A stretch of DNA of 64,000 bases from Actinosynnema sp042752395 (GTDB taxonomy: Bacteria; Actinomycetota; Actinomycetes; Mycobacteriales; Pseudonocardiaceae): assembly GCF_042752395.1 (NCBI RefSeq), contig NZ_JBHYXZ010000012.1, positions 29,106-93,105 on the forward strand, given 5' to 3'. Position 1 is the first letter of the stretch; every line of letters starts with the position of its first letter. Under the pieces are notes generated by a model, which saw nothing but the letters and a program-made list of their open reading frames with translations, searched no databases and had not been told where the DNA came from. The translations under genes were made by a program, and so were the position numbers. This document shows, piece by piece, positions 27,301-35,274 of the stretch.

Positions 27301-27987
27301 GTCCTGCGCGTCCCGGGCGTCCTGCTGGGCGCGGGTAAGAGCCCGCTCGGCGTCGATGACCCGGCGGGTGGCGGACACCTGGGCGTCCGCGAGCCGCTGC
27401 CGTGCGGCGCGGACCTGCTCGGCACCGGTGATGGACGCACGGTCGGCGGCTCGCTGCGCGTTGGCCAGCGACGACGCGCCAGCCGCCGCAGGCTCGAACG
27501 CCTCCTTCAGCCCGATCAGGCCCAGCGCCAGCGTGCCGACCGCTGTGGCACCGGCGGCCAGCGCGGCGGGCAGCACTCCGGCCGCTCCGGACAGCGCCGC
27601 GATCGCGCTGACGAGCGACATGATGGGGGAGACCGCCGCGGTGCTGGCGGTCGCGAGCAGCGACAGCCCGCCGAGCTTCGCGCCGATGGACCCGACGGTG
27701 CGCAGCATCCGGCCGGCGGCGTCGGTGATCCGGTCCAGGGTGCGGCCGGCGCGGGAGCGTTGGAACTTCTCCAGCTCGCCGTGGACCCGCTGGACGCGTC
27801 CGACGAGCCGCCCGAACGCGGTGCCTGCGCGGTCGCTGGACTTCTCGGTGTCCGCTACCTTCCTGCCGGACCGGCCGGCCTCATCTCCCAGTCCCTTGAC
27901 GTCGTCGCGTGCACGACGTGACTCGCGACGCAGCCGGGAGAAGTCGGCGACAGCACGGAAGATCGCGGCGCCGGTCTCAGTCGCCAA
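24388..27987 (-). CDS. Tail tape measure protein
   Basis: 1,199 residues, the longest intact gene in the element. N-terminal basic helix (SRLRRESRRARDDVKGLGDE), a hydrophobic Ala-rich stretch (about 112-165), then a long coiled coil of Ala/Arg/Asp/Glu heptads (about 170-385), further hydrophobic patches around 680-750, and a basic C-terminus. This is the normal layout for an actinophage tape measure. At about 1.5 angstroms per residue it implies a tail of roughly 180 nm. Lies directly after the G/GT chaperones. Confidence 0.93.
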   Translation of the reverse strand: MATETGAAIFRAVADFSRLRRESRRARDDVKGLGDEAGRSGRKVADTEKSSDRAGTAFGRLVGRVQRVHGELEKFQRSRAGRTLDRITDAAGRMLRTVGSIGAKLGGLSLLATASTAAVSPIMSLVSAIAALSGAAGVLPAALAAGATAVGTLALGLIGLKEAFEPAAAGASSLANAQRAADRASITGAEQVRAARQRLADAQVSATRRVIDAERALTRAQQDARDAQDDLNRERAEAAERLEDLQLALRGGALDERSAILALTRAQQRFAEVQRSGRGGLDLEEARLGVEEAQLALDETRERYADLQREAAAANAAGVDGADNVVAAQRRVADAAQEVADAQDGLAQARTDAARDVADAERDLAAAIRDAAWAQEDAAASIASAAGKAAPALARSAQQVVDAVKGLQPEFDALRLDVQERMFSGLGSRITELADRYLPMLRSEMGETATTFNGMAHDIADFLAQDSTVDDFGTSLDNFNGLWHATRGAIQPAAQVLLDFVTVGSELLPEVGEDVTDLTQRFADFIRTARESGKLEEWMRDGVDQVKALGRALKNVARIFAAVARASNAEGAGLFHTLDELTDRLADFLESAEGQEALTKLFAAVGDAVDVLLPVLKALVSTGADIAQVLVRIGERIGPGAVAVIEGLGKAFDQAEPSLLDLADAVGEFLEALGDAGPLVGELAGGVADVLTPAVRALADLLQLLADGFNALPEPAQDVIGAVGGLGIAALAFLVIGGKLLKFFTDMGSGIKDSIDWLKKWRKEVKDTAGDADLDAVGKKKGADGKAGGKPGGGVDVPVVVDADAARKSGEKAGTAAAEGVGKGAKSGWSRALGAAGRVFGFIGIALLVDEAAGGDPESEIEQILRDVRTTLDEEVGLWKQAFSDAETWMLQRGADMANAWAVSETLVGDKLALLGSNFVDFWTGASEDTATYSGEIGANIDGWLTGIGIVWDEKWRGAKDTVSGAWQDIQTFASDGATGTTSHVNTILDALGPEWSSKWGAAYETVRDWASDIGDAISDGVDTAVRKLGELTRALGSVSGPSPSRVVDMARLIAGWFNKGGKVPGGGPNRDDKLIAVTGGEWVVDRRNTERFEPLLRAISSGQGERVMHTAMALSTDDLVANAGGARIVPARVAAASALASPAAVRHTIAADGQPVIGEMHVTQVVNNPLPEKPSVTASKRMGSAARHGLGQALGRPS

Positions 27988-28851
27988 CCAGGATCACCTC
28001 CCCGTTGCGGATCACGGCCATCGGCTGCCCGTAGCGGCCAGTGATGTCGCCGAGTCGAGGCACGACGGTGCGCCGCTCGGCGAGGAACGACACCGCCGCT
28101 GCTGCTGCGGCCGCCCGCTTGTTGCCGGCCGCGCCGTGCACCGCTCCGACGAGCCAGCGGGTCTGCTGCTCGACCAGCCGGGTGTGCCGGTGGTGGTCGG
28201 CGCGGCGGCGGGCGAGGATCGCGTCGCGGGCCTGCCACAGCCGCTGCAGCGGAAGGTCCAGGATGGTGTCGTCGTGCCAGCCGTACTCGGCGCTGATCAG
28301 GTCGAAGGTCCGGGACCAGGGGTGGCGCTGCCAGTCGCGGGCGTCGGCGTCTAGCTGTTCTTCTTCCCGGTCCGGAACAGCGCTGAGCTGGCCTTCAGGA
28401 GCGTGCGTGCTTTTCCCAGCAGCACCGGGATGACGTCGCGCTCCTGGGCGACCAAGACGGCGATGACGTCCACCGTGGTCTCGACCTCGGGGTTGGCCAT
28501 CTCCTGGTTCCAGGCGCGCTGGGTGTCGCTGTCCTGGATCGGCTCGGCGGGCTCGACCAGCGCGCGGACGAGATCCACGAACTCGTCGTAGGCGTCCGGG
28601 ATCGCGGACAAGAGCAGGCCGGCGAGGTTGACCTGCAGGTTGTCGCGGTCGTCCCAGTCGATGTGGGCGAGGCCGGCGCCGACGCCGGAGGTGAGGACGC
28701 GCACGGCGAGCATGAGTTCGCGGGTGCGGATGCGCTTCACTCTGGCGGGGATCCCGGCGACGGTGAGGTGTCCGGGTTCGGCGAGGATGACCTCGAAGTC
28801 GGCGGTCGCGGTCGCGGCGGGCTTGGTGGCCGGGCGCTTGGTGGTGGCCAC
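27977..28851 (-). CDS. Tail assembly chaperone GT, made by -1 frameshift
   Basis: The second chaperone frame (27977-28411) has no good start of its own and continues the G frame after a -1 slip at 28411-28417. The fusion would be about 291 residues: 147 from G, then 144 beginning STHAPEGQLSAVPDREEE. The T part contains a helical segment (WHDDTILDLPLQRLWQARDAI) and ends NGEVILVGD. Fusion of this kind is conserved in long-tailed phages and coats the tape measure during tail assembly. Confidence 0.82.
28351..28851 (-). CDS. Tail assembly chaperone G
   Basis: 166 residues, the unshifted product. Starts with an Ala/Lys/Thr-rich segment (MATTKRPATKPAATATA), followed by a beta-strand part (FEVILAEPGHLTVAGIPARV) and a helical domain. 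Lies between the major tail protein and the tape measure, as in lambda-like tail modules. Confidence 0.85.
   Translation of the reverse strand: MATTKRPATKPAATATADFEVILAEPGHLTVAGIPARVKRIRTRELMLAVRVLTSGVGAGLAHIDWDDRDNLQVNLAGLLLSAIPDAYDEFVDLVRALVEPAEPIQDSDTQRAWNQEMANPEVETTVDVIAVLVAQERDVIPVLLGKARTLLKASSALFRTGKKNS
28411..28417 (-). promoter_or_regulatory. Programmed -1 ribosomal slippery site GGGAAAA
   Basis: On the minus strand the zero frame reads CTG GGA AAA GCA. The heptamer G GGA AAA fits the X XXY YYZ rule exactly. After a -1 slip the ribosome reads GGG AAA AGC ACG, which is the frame of the GT extension. It lies 60 bases before the zero-frame TAG of gene G. Confidence 0.85.
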
Positions 28852-28854
28852 GGT

Positions 28855-29448
28855 CTACGCCTCGATGATCGCGAGGGTGCGGGCGACGCGCTTGATGCCG
28901 TCGGGGAACGGCGCGCCGGTTTCGTCGAACGCGGACATGAGCGCCTTGCCGCCGTAGTTGATTTTGAGGCCGTCCTTGTAGGCGGGCCCGTCGAAGGTGA
29001 TCGGCGCGAAGCTGACGCTGTAGAGCCCGAGGACGAGCTTCGCCACCGCGCCCTGCGCGGTCTTGGCGGGCATCTGCAGGATCATCGGCCGGCGCGCGAC
29101 GTTCATGGTGCGCTCGGTCCACATGTCGATGGCGTAGGCGGTCGCGCCGCCCGCGATCGTGCCGGAGGAGACCGGCTCGCCGGTGATGTTGCTGATCAGC
29201 GGGAACGACATGTAGCCCGCCTGCACGGCGACCTCGGCGTAGTTCAGCCACTCCCACGTGGAGAGCACCGCGTCGTCGCCCTCGTTGTCGTAAGAGTCGG
29301 TGTTGGGCTCCAGCGAGCCGTTGTTCACGCCGTAGATGTCCCACTCGTCGGCGTTCGCGACGGTCTGCAGAGCCTCCACGAACGTCTCGTCACCGTCGAG
29401 TACCTGGGCGTGGGAGAGGGAGAATCCCTCGATGATCGGAGCCGTCAC
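28855..29448 (-). CDS. Major tail protein
   Basis: 197 residues from GTG 29448, preceded by AAGGCGG; a longer reading from 29517 is possible but starts with an atypical basic stretch. Beta-rich sequence typical of tail-tube subunits (EGFSLSHAQVLDGDETFVEA near the start and FDETGAPFPDGIKRVARTLA near the end), and located immediately before the G/GT chaperones. The 114 bp upstream separate it from the glycosyltransferase and may contain its own promoter. Confidence 0.82.
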   Translation of the reverse strand: MTAPIIEGFSLSHAQVLDGDETFVEALQTVANADEWDIYGVNNGSLEPNTDSYDNEGDDAVLSTWEWLNYAEVAVQAGYMSFPLISNITGEPVSSGTIAGGATAYAIDMWTERTMNVARRPMILQMPAKTAQGAVAKLVLGLYSVSFAPITFDGPAYKDGLKINYGGKALMSAFDETGAPFPDGIKRVARTLAIIEA

Positions 29449-29562
29449 CGTGCACCGCCTTCGCGTCAACCCCGCAGGGGTCTGGCTGGACGCGGTGATC
29501 GTGAGAGACCGCGGCATGCCGTGCGTAGTCGAGCCGCTGTGCCGGTCGTGAGCGTCACACGG

Positions 29563-30717
29563 TCACAGGTGCTTGGAGGCCACCCGGAGCAGATGCTCGA
29601 CGGCGTGCTGCCACGACAGCGCGGACCGCACGAACGCCGCTGCGGCGTTGCCCTTGGCCAGCCGGGTCATGCCGTCCGTTGCCGCGGTGTGCAGCGCCGT
29701 GACCAGCGAGTCGTGCACCACCGGCCCGTCGAGCGTGCCGCGCTCCAGCGGGCTGTCGGCCAGCCGGTGCGCCACCGGGTAGCCGTGCTGCGCGCTCTGC
29801 CAGTTCGCGTGCCCGCCCCAGCGGGTGGCGACCACGGGCAGGCCGGTGGCCATGGCCTCGACGGCGGGCTTGTTCATGCCCTCGCCGCGCGCGGCCGACA
29901 CGAACACGTCGAGCAAGCTGTACCAGTCGCGGACCTGGTCGACCGACCACACCGCTTGGTGCAGCACCACGTCGGGATACACGTCGGTCACGCGCGGATG
30001 CAGGCCGGGTGGGATGGTTTTCAGCTCCAGCCGCGCGTCCAGCTCGGGCCAGCGTTCCCGGAAGTCCCGCCACGCCGCAAGCAGCGCGTACGGATCCTTG
30101 CGGGACGACACCACCATGTTCGCGCCGAACACCACCGGCCCGCGCAGCCCGCGGCGCACCTGCGGGAACGCCTCGACATCCAAGCCGGGCGGGATGACCT
30201 CGATCGGCACCACGTCGTCGACAGCCCGGAACGCCTCCACGTTCATCGGGCACGTCACCACGAGCGTGTCGAGCGCGGCAAACGGCCGCCCCTCCGGCTC
30301 GCTCGCCAGACCGAGCGCAGCGGGAGTAACCGGCGTGCGCTCCCACATCGTCCAGCCCAGCACCGCGCGGGCCACGTCGCAGTACTGCTCCACGCCGAGA
30401 AGGTTGCGGGGCTGCTCGTACAGCAGCACCGCGTCGTACGGCGGCGCGATCGGCTGGTCGAGCAGCGCCAGCACGCGGCGCGGCACCGGTGGCTGCAGGC
30501 TGGTCGGCCACAGGTGCACCTGTACCCCAAAGTCGAGCAGCGCTTGGATGAGGCCGACCACGTCGTTGCCGTAGCCGGTGACCGTGTCGACCGGGCCGCG
30601 CACGAGGAGCTTCACCGGCGTCCCCGTCCACGTCGGCGGGGCAGCCCCCGGTAGGAGCGTGTGCGGTGCGCCCACCTGCGCGCCCAGCTCTTCTTGTTCG
30701 CGAAGGCCCATCGCCAC
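29563..30717 (-). CDS. GT-B glycosyltransferase (family 4-like)
   Basis: 384 residues. The C-terminal nucleotide-sugar domain has the retaining-GT4 signature RGEGMNKPAVEAMATGLPVV (Glu-x7-Glu), and the N-terminal acceptor domain has a glycine-rich turn (GYGNDVVGLIQALLDFGVQV). There are no membrane helices. It is read in line with the structural genes, between the tail terminator and the major tail protein, so it should be made late with virion proteins. Glycosylation of capsid or tail subunits by phage-encoded transferases is known in mycobacteriophages; a similar role is the simplest guess. GTG 30717 or ATG 30711 may be the start. Confidence 0.82.
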   Translation of the reverse strand: MAMGLREQEELGAQVGAPHTLLPGAAPPTWTGTPVKLLVRGPVDTVTGYGNDVVGLIQALLDFGVQVHLWPTSLQPPVPRRVLALLDQPIAPPYDAVLLYEQPRNLLGVEQYCDVARAVLGWTMWERTPVTPAALGLASEPEGRPFAALDTLVVTCPMNVEAFRAVDDVVPIEVIPPGLDVEAFPQVRRGLRGPVVFGANMVVSSRKDPYALLAAWRDFRERWPELDARLELKTIPPGLHPRVTDVYPDVVLHQAVWSVDQVRDWYSLLDVFVSAARGEGMNKPAVEAMATGLPVVATRWGGHANWQSAQHGYPVAHRLADSPLERGTLDGPVVHDSLVTALHTAATDGMTRLAKGNAAAAFVRSALSWQHAVEHLLRVASKHL

Positions 30718-30786
30718 TGCGCCTTCGACCGGAACCCGCCCCGCCGTCTCGCCACCCGATCCTCCTAACTCGACCCGGTTTTCCTC

Positions 30787-31275
30787 CTAGTGGAGGACGT
30801 GCAGCGCGTACGCCGCCGTGACCACCGCGCAGTCGCCGAGCTTCACGCCCAGGAACGTACCCCCGTGGCTGCGCATCTCGGTCTGCACGATCGGCTCGCT
30901 CCACCGCGCCGACGACACCACCATCAGCCCCCGGTGCGTGCCGAACGACCCCCACCGCTCGCCGCGGCGCGCGTGCAGCAGCGGGTCCGTCACCCGGTAC
31001 ACGGCGCGCGCGTTGTCCATCGCGTCATCGGCCACCGCCCGGCCGGTGCTGTCCCGCGACCGGTCGGCCCAGAAGTCGATGTACAGCAGTGGGAACTCGC
31101 TGGTCTGCACCGTGTCGGGCTGGGACCACCCGCCGTCGACACGCAGCACGATCGCCCGCTTCCCCGCGCCCTGCACGTGCTCGTCGAGGTGCTGCTTGTA
31201 CACCCGGTCGCCCACGTAGCCGCGCACCGCCTGGTCGTTCAGCAGGTGTCGTCGCACCGCGGGCTCTACCTCCAC
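30787..31275 (-). CDS. Tail terminator / tail completion protein
   Basis: 162 residues from GTG 31275, overlapping the upstream gene by 10 bp. Starts EVEPAVRRHLLNDQAVRGYV and contains LRVDGGWSQPDTVQTSEFPL, the pattern of actinophage tail terminators that cap the tail tube. Gene order (after the HK97 gp10-like gene, before the tail tube) agrees. Confidence 0.72.
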   Translation of the reverse strand: MEVEPAVRRHLLNDQAVRGYVGDRVYKQHLDEHVQGAGKRAIVLRVDGGWSQPDTVQTSEFPLLYIDFWADRSRDSTGRAVADDAMDNARAVYRVTDPLLHARRGERWGSFGTHRGLMVVSSARWSEPIVQTEMRSHGGTFLGVKLGDCAVVTAAYALHVLH

Positions 31276-31652
31276 GACCGCACCTCGTCCTCGATGATCT
31301 CGCGCAGCGCACGCGCGTACCGGGCCTGCACCTCCAGGAAGCCGAGCAGCAGCGCGTCGTGCGAGCCACCGCGCCCGAACTCGTAAGCGGCGTAGAACAC
31401 CTCTTCGGTGCCGCCGTAGGTGATGCGGCCTTCGATGGTGTCGCCGCGCCGCTGGGTGGCGTACCGGCCAGAGGCGATCAGCCGGCCGGTGATGATGTGG
31501 GTGTGCTCCTGCGTGCGGTCGAAGAACTGCTGCGTGACGCGGTCCCACGTTTCGCGAGCATCCTGCGTCGGCGTGCCGAGCTTCTCCAAGCCATTGACCC
31601 AGGCGTCCAGGCCGGTCACCTGGATGTGGCGGCTGCGGCTGCTACTCGGCAT
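31266..31652 (-). CDS. HK97 gp10-like neck/tail completion protein
   Basis: 128 residues. Features of the gp10 family: N-terminal helix (GLDAWVNGLEKLG), a central ITGRLIASGRYATQRRGDTI segment and an aromatic strand EEVFYAAYEFGRG. Lies between the head-tail connector and tail terminator genes, which fits. Confidence 0.75.
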   Translation of the reverse strand: MPSSSRSRHIQVTGLDAWVNGLEKLGTPTQDARETWDRVTQQFFDRTQEHTHIITGRLIASGRYATQRRGDTIEGRITYGGTEEVFYAAYEFGRGGSHDALLLGFLEVQARYARALREIIEDEVRSWR

Positions 31653-32082
31653 CGGTCAGCCGCTCCAGCTTCACCCGCACCGCGCCCGGCAGCGGCACGC
31701 TCTCCACGACCGACCACGTGGCGCCGTCCACGCGCACCTCGGCGGTCTCGCCGGGCCAGTCGAGGTCGGCGGTCCAGCCGAGCGTGCCGGTCGCGGTGAT
31801 GCGGCTCTGGCCGGTGTCGTCGTCGACTTCTTCGCGGGTGACGGTGAGTAGGACCGGGACGGTGGCGACGTCGGTCCACTGCCAGTGCTGGGTGCCGTCG
31901 GCGTCGCGGTAGTGCCCGGTGCGGGCGGCGACGGTGGCCTGCGGCAGGCTGGCGGTGCTGTCGTCGGGGCCGGATGCGCAGCATCGGCCGTCTGGACGGA
32001 GGTCGTCGTCCAGAGCGACCGATGCTGCTGCCCGCGCCCCGCGGTCCCCACCCGGGCCGTCCTCGCGCAACACGACCCGCAT
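31642..32082 (-). CDS. Putative head-tail connector protein
   Basis: 146 residues; overlaps the gp10-like gene by 11 bp and follows the capsid gene by nine. The N-terminus is low in structure and Asp-rich; the C-terminal two thirds are beta-rich (WTDVATVPVLLTVTREEVDD onward). Function is inferred only from its place between capsid and neck genes. Confidence 0.6.
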   Translation of the reverse strand: MRVVLREDGPGGDRGARAAASVALDDDLRPDGRCCASGPDDSTASLPQATVAARTGHYRDADGTQHWQWTDVATVPVLLTVTREEVDDDTGQSRITATGTLGWTADLDWPGETAEVRVDGATWSVVESVPLPGAVRVKLERLTDAE

Positions 32083-32091
32083 GAAGCTCTC

Positions 32092-33195
32092 CTACGCCCA
32101 GACCGTCATCTGGCCGATCTTGTCCACGTCCGGCAGCGTCGGGAACGTGACGGCTGCCGCCTTCGTCCAGCCCTGCGGGGGCTCGTCGGTGCCCCACACC
32201 GCACCCCAGATGCCGGGTGCCTGCGCCGCGTACGGCGTGCCGATCAGCGCCATCGACTCTGCGGTCGGGCCGATCAGCCGCTTGCCGACCGGACGCTCCG
32301 GCAACAGGGTGACGGCGTTCTCCCGCATCGTGCGGACCATGGTGACCGAGCCGTCCGCGTTCTCCTTGCCGACCTCCACGTCGTAGAGGATGGGCTGCGG
32401 CAGCCGGTAGCGGGTCAGCAGCTGCAGCACCTCTTCAGGCAGCAGCGGGCGGTCTGGTGCGTCGGCGGGGAACAGCCAGCCCTTGATCTGAGCGTTGACC
32501 AGCAGGTAGTCGAACGTCTTCTCCGACATGAGCATGCGCCGCGGGCGCTCGCCGCGCTGGCCGATCTCCCGGGTGAGGATCATGAGGTCGCTGATCGGGG
32601 TGGCGTTCGCGGTGTCGGACCAGTGCGGGCCGTAAGCGGCCACCGTGGCACCGGTGCCGTTGGTGGCCGACCCGGCGGTGGCGCCGAGGGTGATCTGCTG
32701 CTGGGGCACCACGCCGTAGTCGAATTCGATGATCACACCGTCCTCGTCGTACACGACGGTGTCCTCGGTGAGCGCCTGCAGGTCCAGCCACTCGGTGGTG
32801 GCCTGGATGGAGGCGACGTGTCGGGCGAGGTCGGCGTACACCTTGCGGAGCGCGGCCTGCTGGTCGGCACTGCCGCGTCGAGGCTGCATGTACCGACGGA
32901 TGACTTCCTTCTCGCTCATCCTGCTCTTGCGCTTGATGGGCGGCAGCTCGCCCTTCACACGCTCGCCGAGCGCCGGGCGGCCGGCCATCGGGGACTCGGA
33001 GTCCCAGCCGATGATGTGCGCCATCACCGGCGTGTCGCGGATGCCCTTGATGTACTCGTACTCGACGTCGTCGATGGTCTCGGGCGGCAGCAGCATGTCG
33101 CCGATGTAGCGCTCGTCGGGCAGCAGGTTCCGGACGAAACCCAGGAGCACGGGAGGCTGGAACTGCTCCAGCTGCCACAGGTTGGCACCGGCCAT
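32092..33195 (-). CDS. Major capsid protein (lambda gpE-like family)
   Basis: 367 residues with HK97-fold features of the gpE family: N-terminal QFQPPVLLGFVRNLLPDERY, the spine-helix segment around SADQQAALRKVYADLARHVA, and a C-terminal part with APGIWGAVWGTDEPPQGW. No protease gene is present, which agrees with gpE-type capsids that use a separate scaffold rather than a delta domain. Immediately downstream of the decoration protein gene in transcription order. Confidence 0.88.
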   Translation of the reverse strand: MAGANLWQLEQFQPPVLLGFVRNLLPDERYIGDMLLPPETIDDVEYEYIKGIRDTPVMAHIIGWDSESPMAGRPALGERVKGELPPIKRKSRMSEKEVIRRYMQPRRGSADQQAALRKVYADLARHVASIQATTEWLDLQALTEDTVVYDEDGVIIEFDYGVVPQQQITLGATAGSATNGTGATVAAYGPHWSDTANATPISDLMILTREIGQRGERPRRMLMSEKTFDYLLVNAQIKGWLFPADAPDRPLLPEEVLQLLTRYRLPQPILYDVEVGKENADGSVTMVRTMRENAVTLLPERPVGKRLIGPTAESMALIGTPYAAQAPGIWGAVWGTDEPPQGWTKAAAVTFPTLPDVDKIGQMTVWA

Positions 33196-33238
33196 GATCG
33201 GTTACTCCTTCGTGTGGGTGTTCAGCGGTGGCCGGTGG

Positions 33239-33637
33239 CTACTGCCAGAGGATCTTGTCGCCGAGCGCGGTCTTCACCGCCGACGTGACGCCCGTACACC
33301 GGGCCTCGTAGACGGAGCCGCGGATCAACATGCCGCAGACCACGTCGCCGTCCCTCAGGTTGACGTCGCCCGCGAACAGCAGGCCCTTCGCTTCCGCGTC
33401 GGTGCCGGTCGCGCCCCCGGCAGGGGCGGGCGCGTACTTGCCGGTGGCGGCGTGCCGGTAGAGCACGGTGCCGCCCTTGACGATCTTGTTGCCTGCGCCG
33501 TCGGCGGCGACCGCCGTGGCGTCGAGCGTGATGCCGCTGCGCTTGACCGTGTAGTCCTGGCTGGCCAGGAACTCCACGCTCGGCGACAACGGGTCGGCGA
33601 CCGTCTTGAGTCCCGCGGTGAAACCGCCACCGGACAT
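33239..33637 (-). CDS. Head decoration protein (gpD-like)
   Basis: 132 residues, glycine-rich and beta-rich, starting MSGGGFTAGLKTVADPL. Contains LYRHAATGKYAPAPAGGATG and ends in TALGDKILWQ. The small beta-tulip decoration proteins of lambda-like heads have this size and lie next to the gpE gene, as here. Confidence 0.75.
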   Translation of the reverse strand: MSGGGFTAGLKTVADPLSPSVEFLASQDYTVKRSGITLDATAVAADGAGNKIVKGGTVLYRHAATGKYAPAPAGGATGTDAEAKGLLFAGDVNLRDGDVVCGMLIRGSVYEARCTGVTSAVKTALGDKILWQ

Positions 33638-33652
33638 GGTTTCCTCCTGGGG

Positions 33653-34498
33653 TTAGCCGGCCACCTGACCGGCAGGCTTCTGGTGCCCGTTCTGGGCGTT
33701 GAACTCCTCGGCGAGGGTCAGCGCCTGCTTGCGCAGGTCCGCCGTCCTCGCCGGGGCGGGCGCGCGGCCTGCGGGGAGCGACACCGCCGGAGCGCCGCCG
33801 TTCTGCGAACCGCTGCCGTAGTCGTCGCGCAGCGCGCCGCGCTTGCGCAGCGCCGCCACGGTCTGCCGCTCGATCGCCCGCCGGTGCGCGCGCAGCCGGT
33901 TCGCCACGGTGTCCGCCGCCGTGCGCGCCGCCCGGTCCGGATCACCACCGCCGGTGACGAGGTGCTCGCGGATGAGCGCCCCGCCCAGCTCGGCGGCGAT
34001 CTCCCGCTCGGTCGGCGTGCCGGGCCGGTACTGGTCGCCGAGGTACTCCCGGAACGCCAGCCGAGCCTCGCGCAGGTCGGCCGGGTCGGGCCCGCTGTCG
34101 GCCGCGCCCCGGTCGTCGTCCCGGTCACGGCGCTGGTCACGGCCACCGCGCTGGTTGCCCCGGTCGCCCTGACGGCGGGCCCCGCGGATCTCCCGCAGCA
34201 CGGCGTTCACCGTGCGGTCGGCGATGCGCTGTGCCTCGCGTTCGAGGTCGGCGCGGGTGAGCGGCGGGTCGTCCTGGTCGTCGGTGTCGTCGTCCAGGTC
34301 GCTGTCGTCCTGGTCGTCCACGCCGTCGTCGTCGGTGTCCTGGTCGTCGGCCGCGTCGTCGAGGTCGTCGTCGCGGGTGTCGTCCTGGTCGCCCCGGTCG
34401 TCGTTGAGCAGCTGGTCGAGGTGGTCGCCGCCGCCCCCACCGCGGGTGCGTCGGGTACCGCCGTTGCGGGTGCCGTTCGTGCCGCGCCTGCGTGGCAT
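33653..34498 (-). CDS. Scaffolding protein, Asp-rich
   Basis: 281 residues from ATG 34498 (GGAG upstream). The first third is low complexity: Arg/Gly-rich, then a run dominated by Asp (about 30-75). A helical Arg/Glu/Ala region follows and the C-terminus is basic. Such charged helical proteins between head morphogenesis and decoration genes are scaffolds that leave or are degraded before packaging. The codon bias of the Asp run (GAC/GAT) makes the DNA locally repetitive. Confidence 0.72.
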   Translation of the reverse strand: MPRRRGTNGTRNGGTRRTRGGGGGDHLDQLLNDDRGDQDDTRDDDLDDAADDQDTDDDGVDDQDDSDLDDDTDDQDDPPLTRADLEREAQRIADRTVNAVLREIRGARRQGDRGNQRGGRDQRRDRDDDRGAADSGPDPADLREARLAFREYLGDQYRPGTPTEREIAAELGGALIREHLVTGGGDPDRAARTAADTVANRLRAHRRAIERQTVAALRKRGALRDDYGSGSQNGGAPAVSLPAGRAPAPARTADLRKQALTLAEEFNAQNGHQKPAGQVAG

Positions 34499-34733
34499 CG
34501 CCGTCTCCTGTCGCTCGTCGCGGTCCGCACCGTCTCGTCGGCTCGTCCACCCCTGGCCGCGGCCCCCGTGGGTTCCGGTCGGCGGGTGTCCGGGTGGTGT
34601 GGTGCGTCCCTGCTGGACGCGGCGATGATCGGGCGATGAAGACCGCGCACGCACGTACGCGTCCCGAGCCCGTACGGGGTGTCACACGGCCCGCCCGTAC
34701 GATTCACCTGCCGTTCGCCACGTGGAGGTACAG
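34499..34733. promoter_or_regulatory. Divergent promoter region with three CGTACG palindromes
   Basis: A 235-bp intergenic region between the leftward scaffold gene and the lone rightward gene at 34734. CGTACG occurs at 34654-34659, 34671-34676 and 34696-34701, all within 48 bp just upstream of the rightward gene; no other function for this segment is visible. The cluster could be an operator. Confidence 0.45.
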
Positions 34734-35108
34734 GTGTACGAGAGCCGGTTGCTGTGCCCGGTCGACGAGTGCGAGTGGTTCCTGAGCATCCCGTTTGACC
34801 AGTACGTCCCTCGTCTTCCGAAGACCGAGAAGCAGATCGAGGCGCATGTGTCGAAGCACCCTGCGGAGGACTTCCTGCGGACGATCGCTCGGCAGCGCGC
34901 CGAGCTGACTGCCGCCAGGGAGCAAGCTCGTCGGGAGCAAGATGCGAAGTGCGAGTCGGAGTTCGCGGCGAACATCACGAGCGGCGGGTTCACGCCGCTC
35001 ACCTGCCGGTTGGGGCGCGGGCACGAGGGCAAGCACGTGGACGCCAACCAGTTCCGGCGAGACGAGTGGACTGATCAGGAAGCCGAGGAGTCGTTCAAGC
35101 AGGTGTAG
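34734..35108 (+). CDS. Lone plus-strand gene in head module, possible zinc protein
   Basis: 124 residues from GTG 34734, chosen because GGAGGT lies four bases upstream; an in-frame GTG at 34722 overlaps that site. The N-terminus holds Cys-x4-Cys (CPVDEC) followed by His-x3-His (HVSKH), a C2H2-type metal site. A charged coiled-coil stretch (IARQRAELTAAREQARREQD) comes next, then a second Cys/His pair. It is the only rightward gene within the structural module, is divergent from scaffold and overlaps its convergent neighbour by 14 bp: a moron-like insertion expressed on its own. Function unknown. Confidence 0.7.
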   Translation: MYESRLLCPVDECEWFLSIPFDQYVPRLPKTEKQIEAHVSKHPAEDFLRTIARQRAELTAAREQARREQDAKCESEFAANITSGGFTPLTCRLGRGHEGKHVDANQFRRDEWTDQEAEESFKQV

Positions 35109-35274
35109 AGCGCTCAGCGCGTTCTACTCGGGCCCGCAGCCACTGCGGCAGCTCTTCGAATCGCGCGGCGTCCTCCACCAGCCGCGCCACGACCGCCCGG
35201 TCCGCCATCTCCAGCTCCATCACCTGCACCGCCGCCGCTACCCGCCTGCACAGGTCGGGGTCGTGGTCACTCAC
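35095..35274 (-). CDS. 59-residue protein after the minor head gene
   Basis: Starts at GTG 35274 inside the stop of the preceding gene (GTGA overlap) and is convergent with the lone plus-strand gene, overlapping it by 14 bp. Product is helical and charged (RVAAAVQVMELEMADRAVVA; FEELPQWLRARVERAERS). Unknown function. Confidence 0.6.
   Translation of the reverse strand: MSDHDPDLCRRVAAAVQVMELEMADRAVVARLVEDAARFEELPQWLRARVERAERSTPA

Noticed and set aside
28358..28375. Slippery site at GGGAAGAAG just before the stop of chaperone G
   Set aside because: It does not fit X XXY YYZ in the zero frame, while GGGAAAA at 28411-28417 does.
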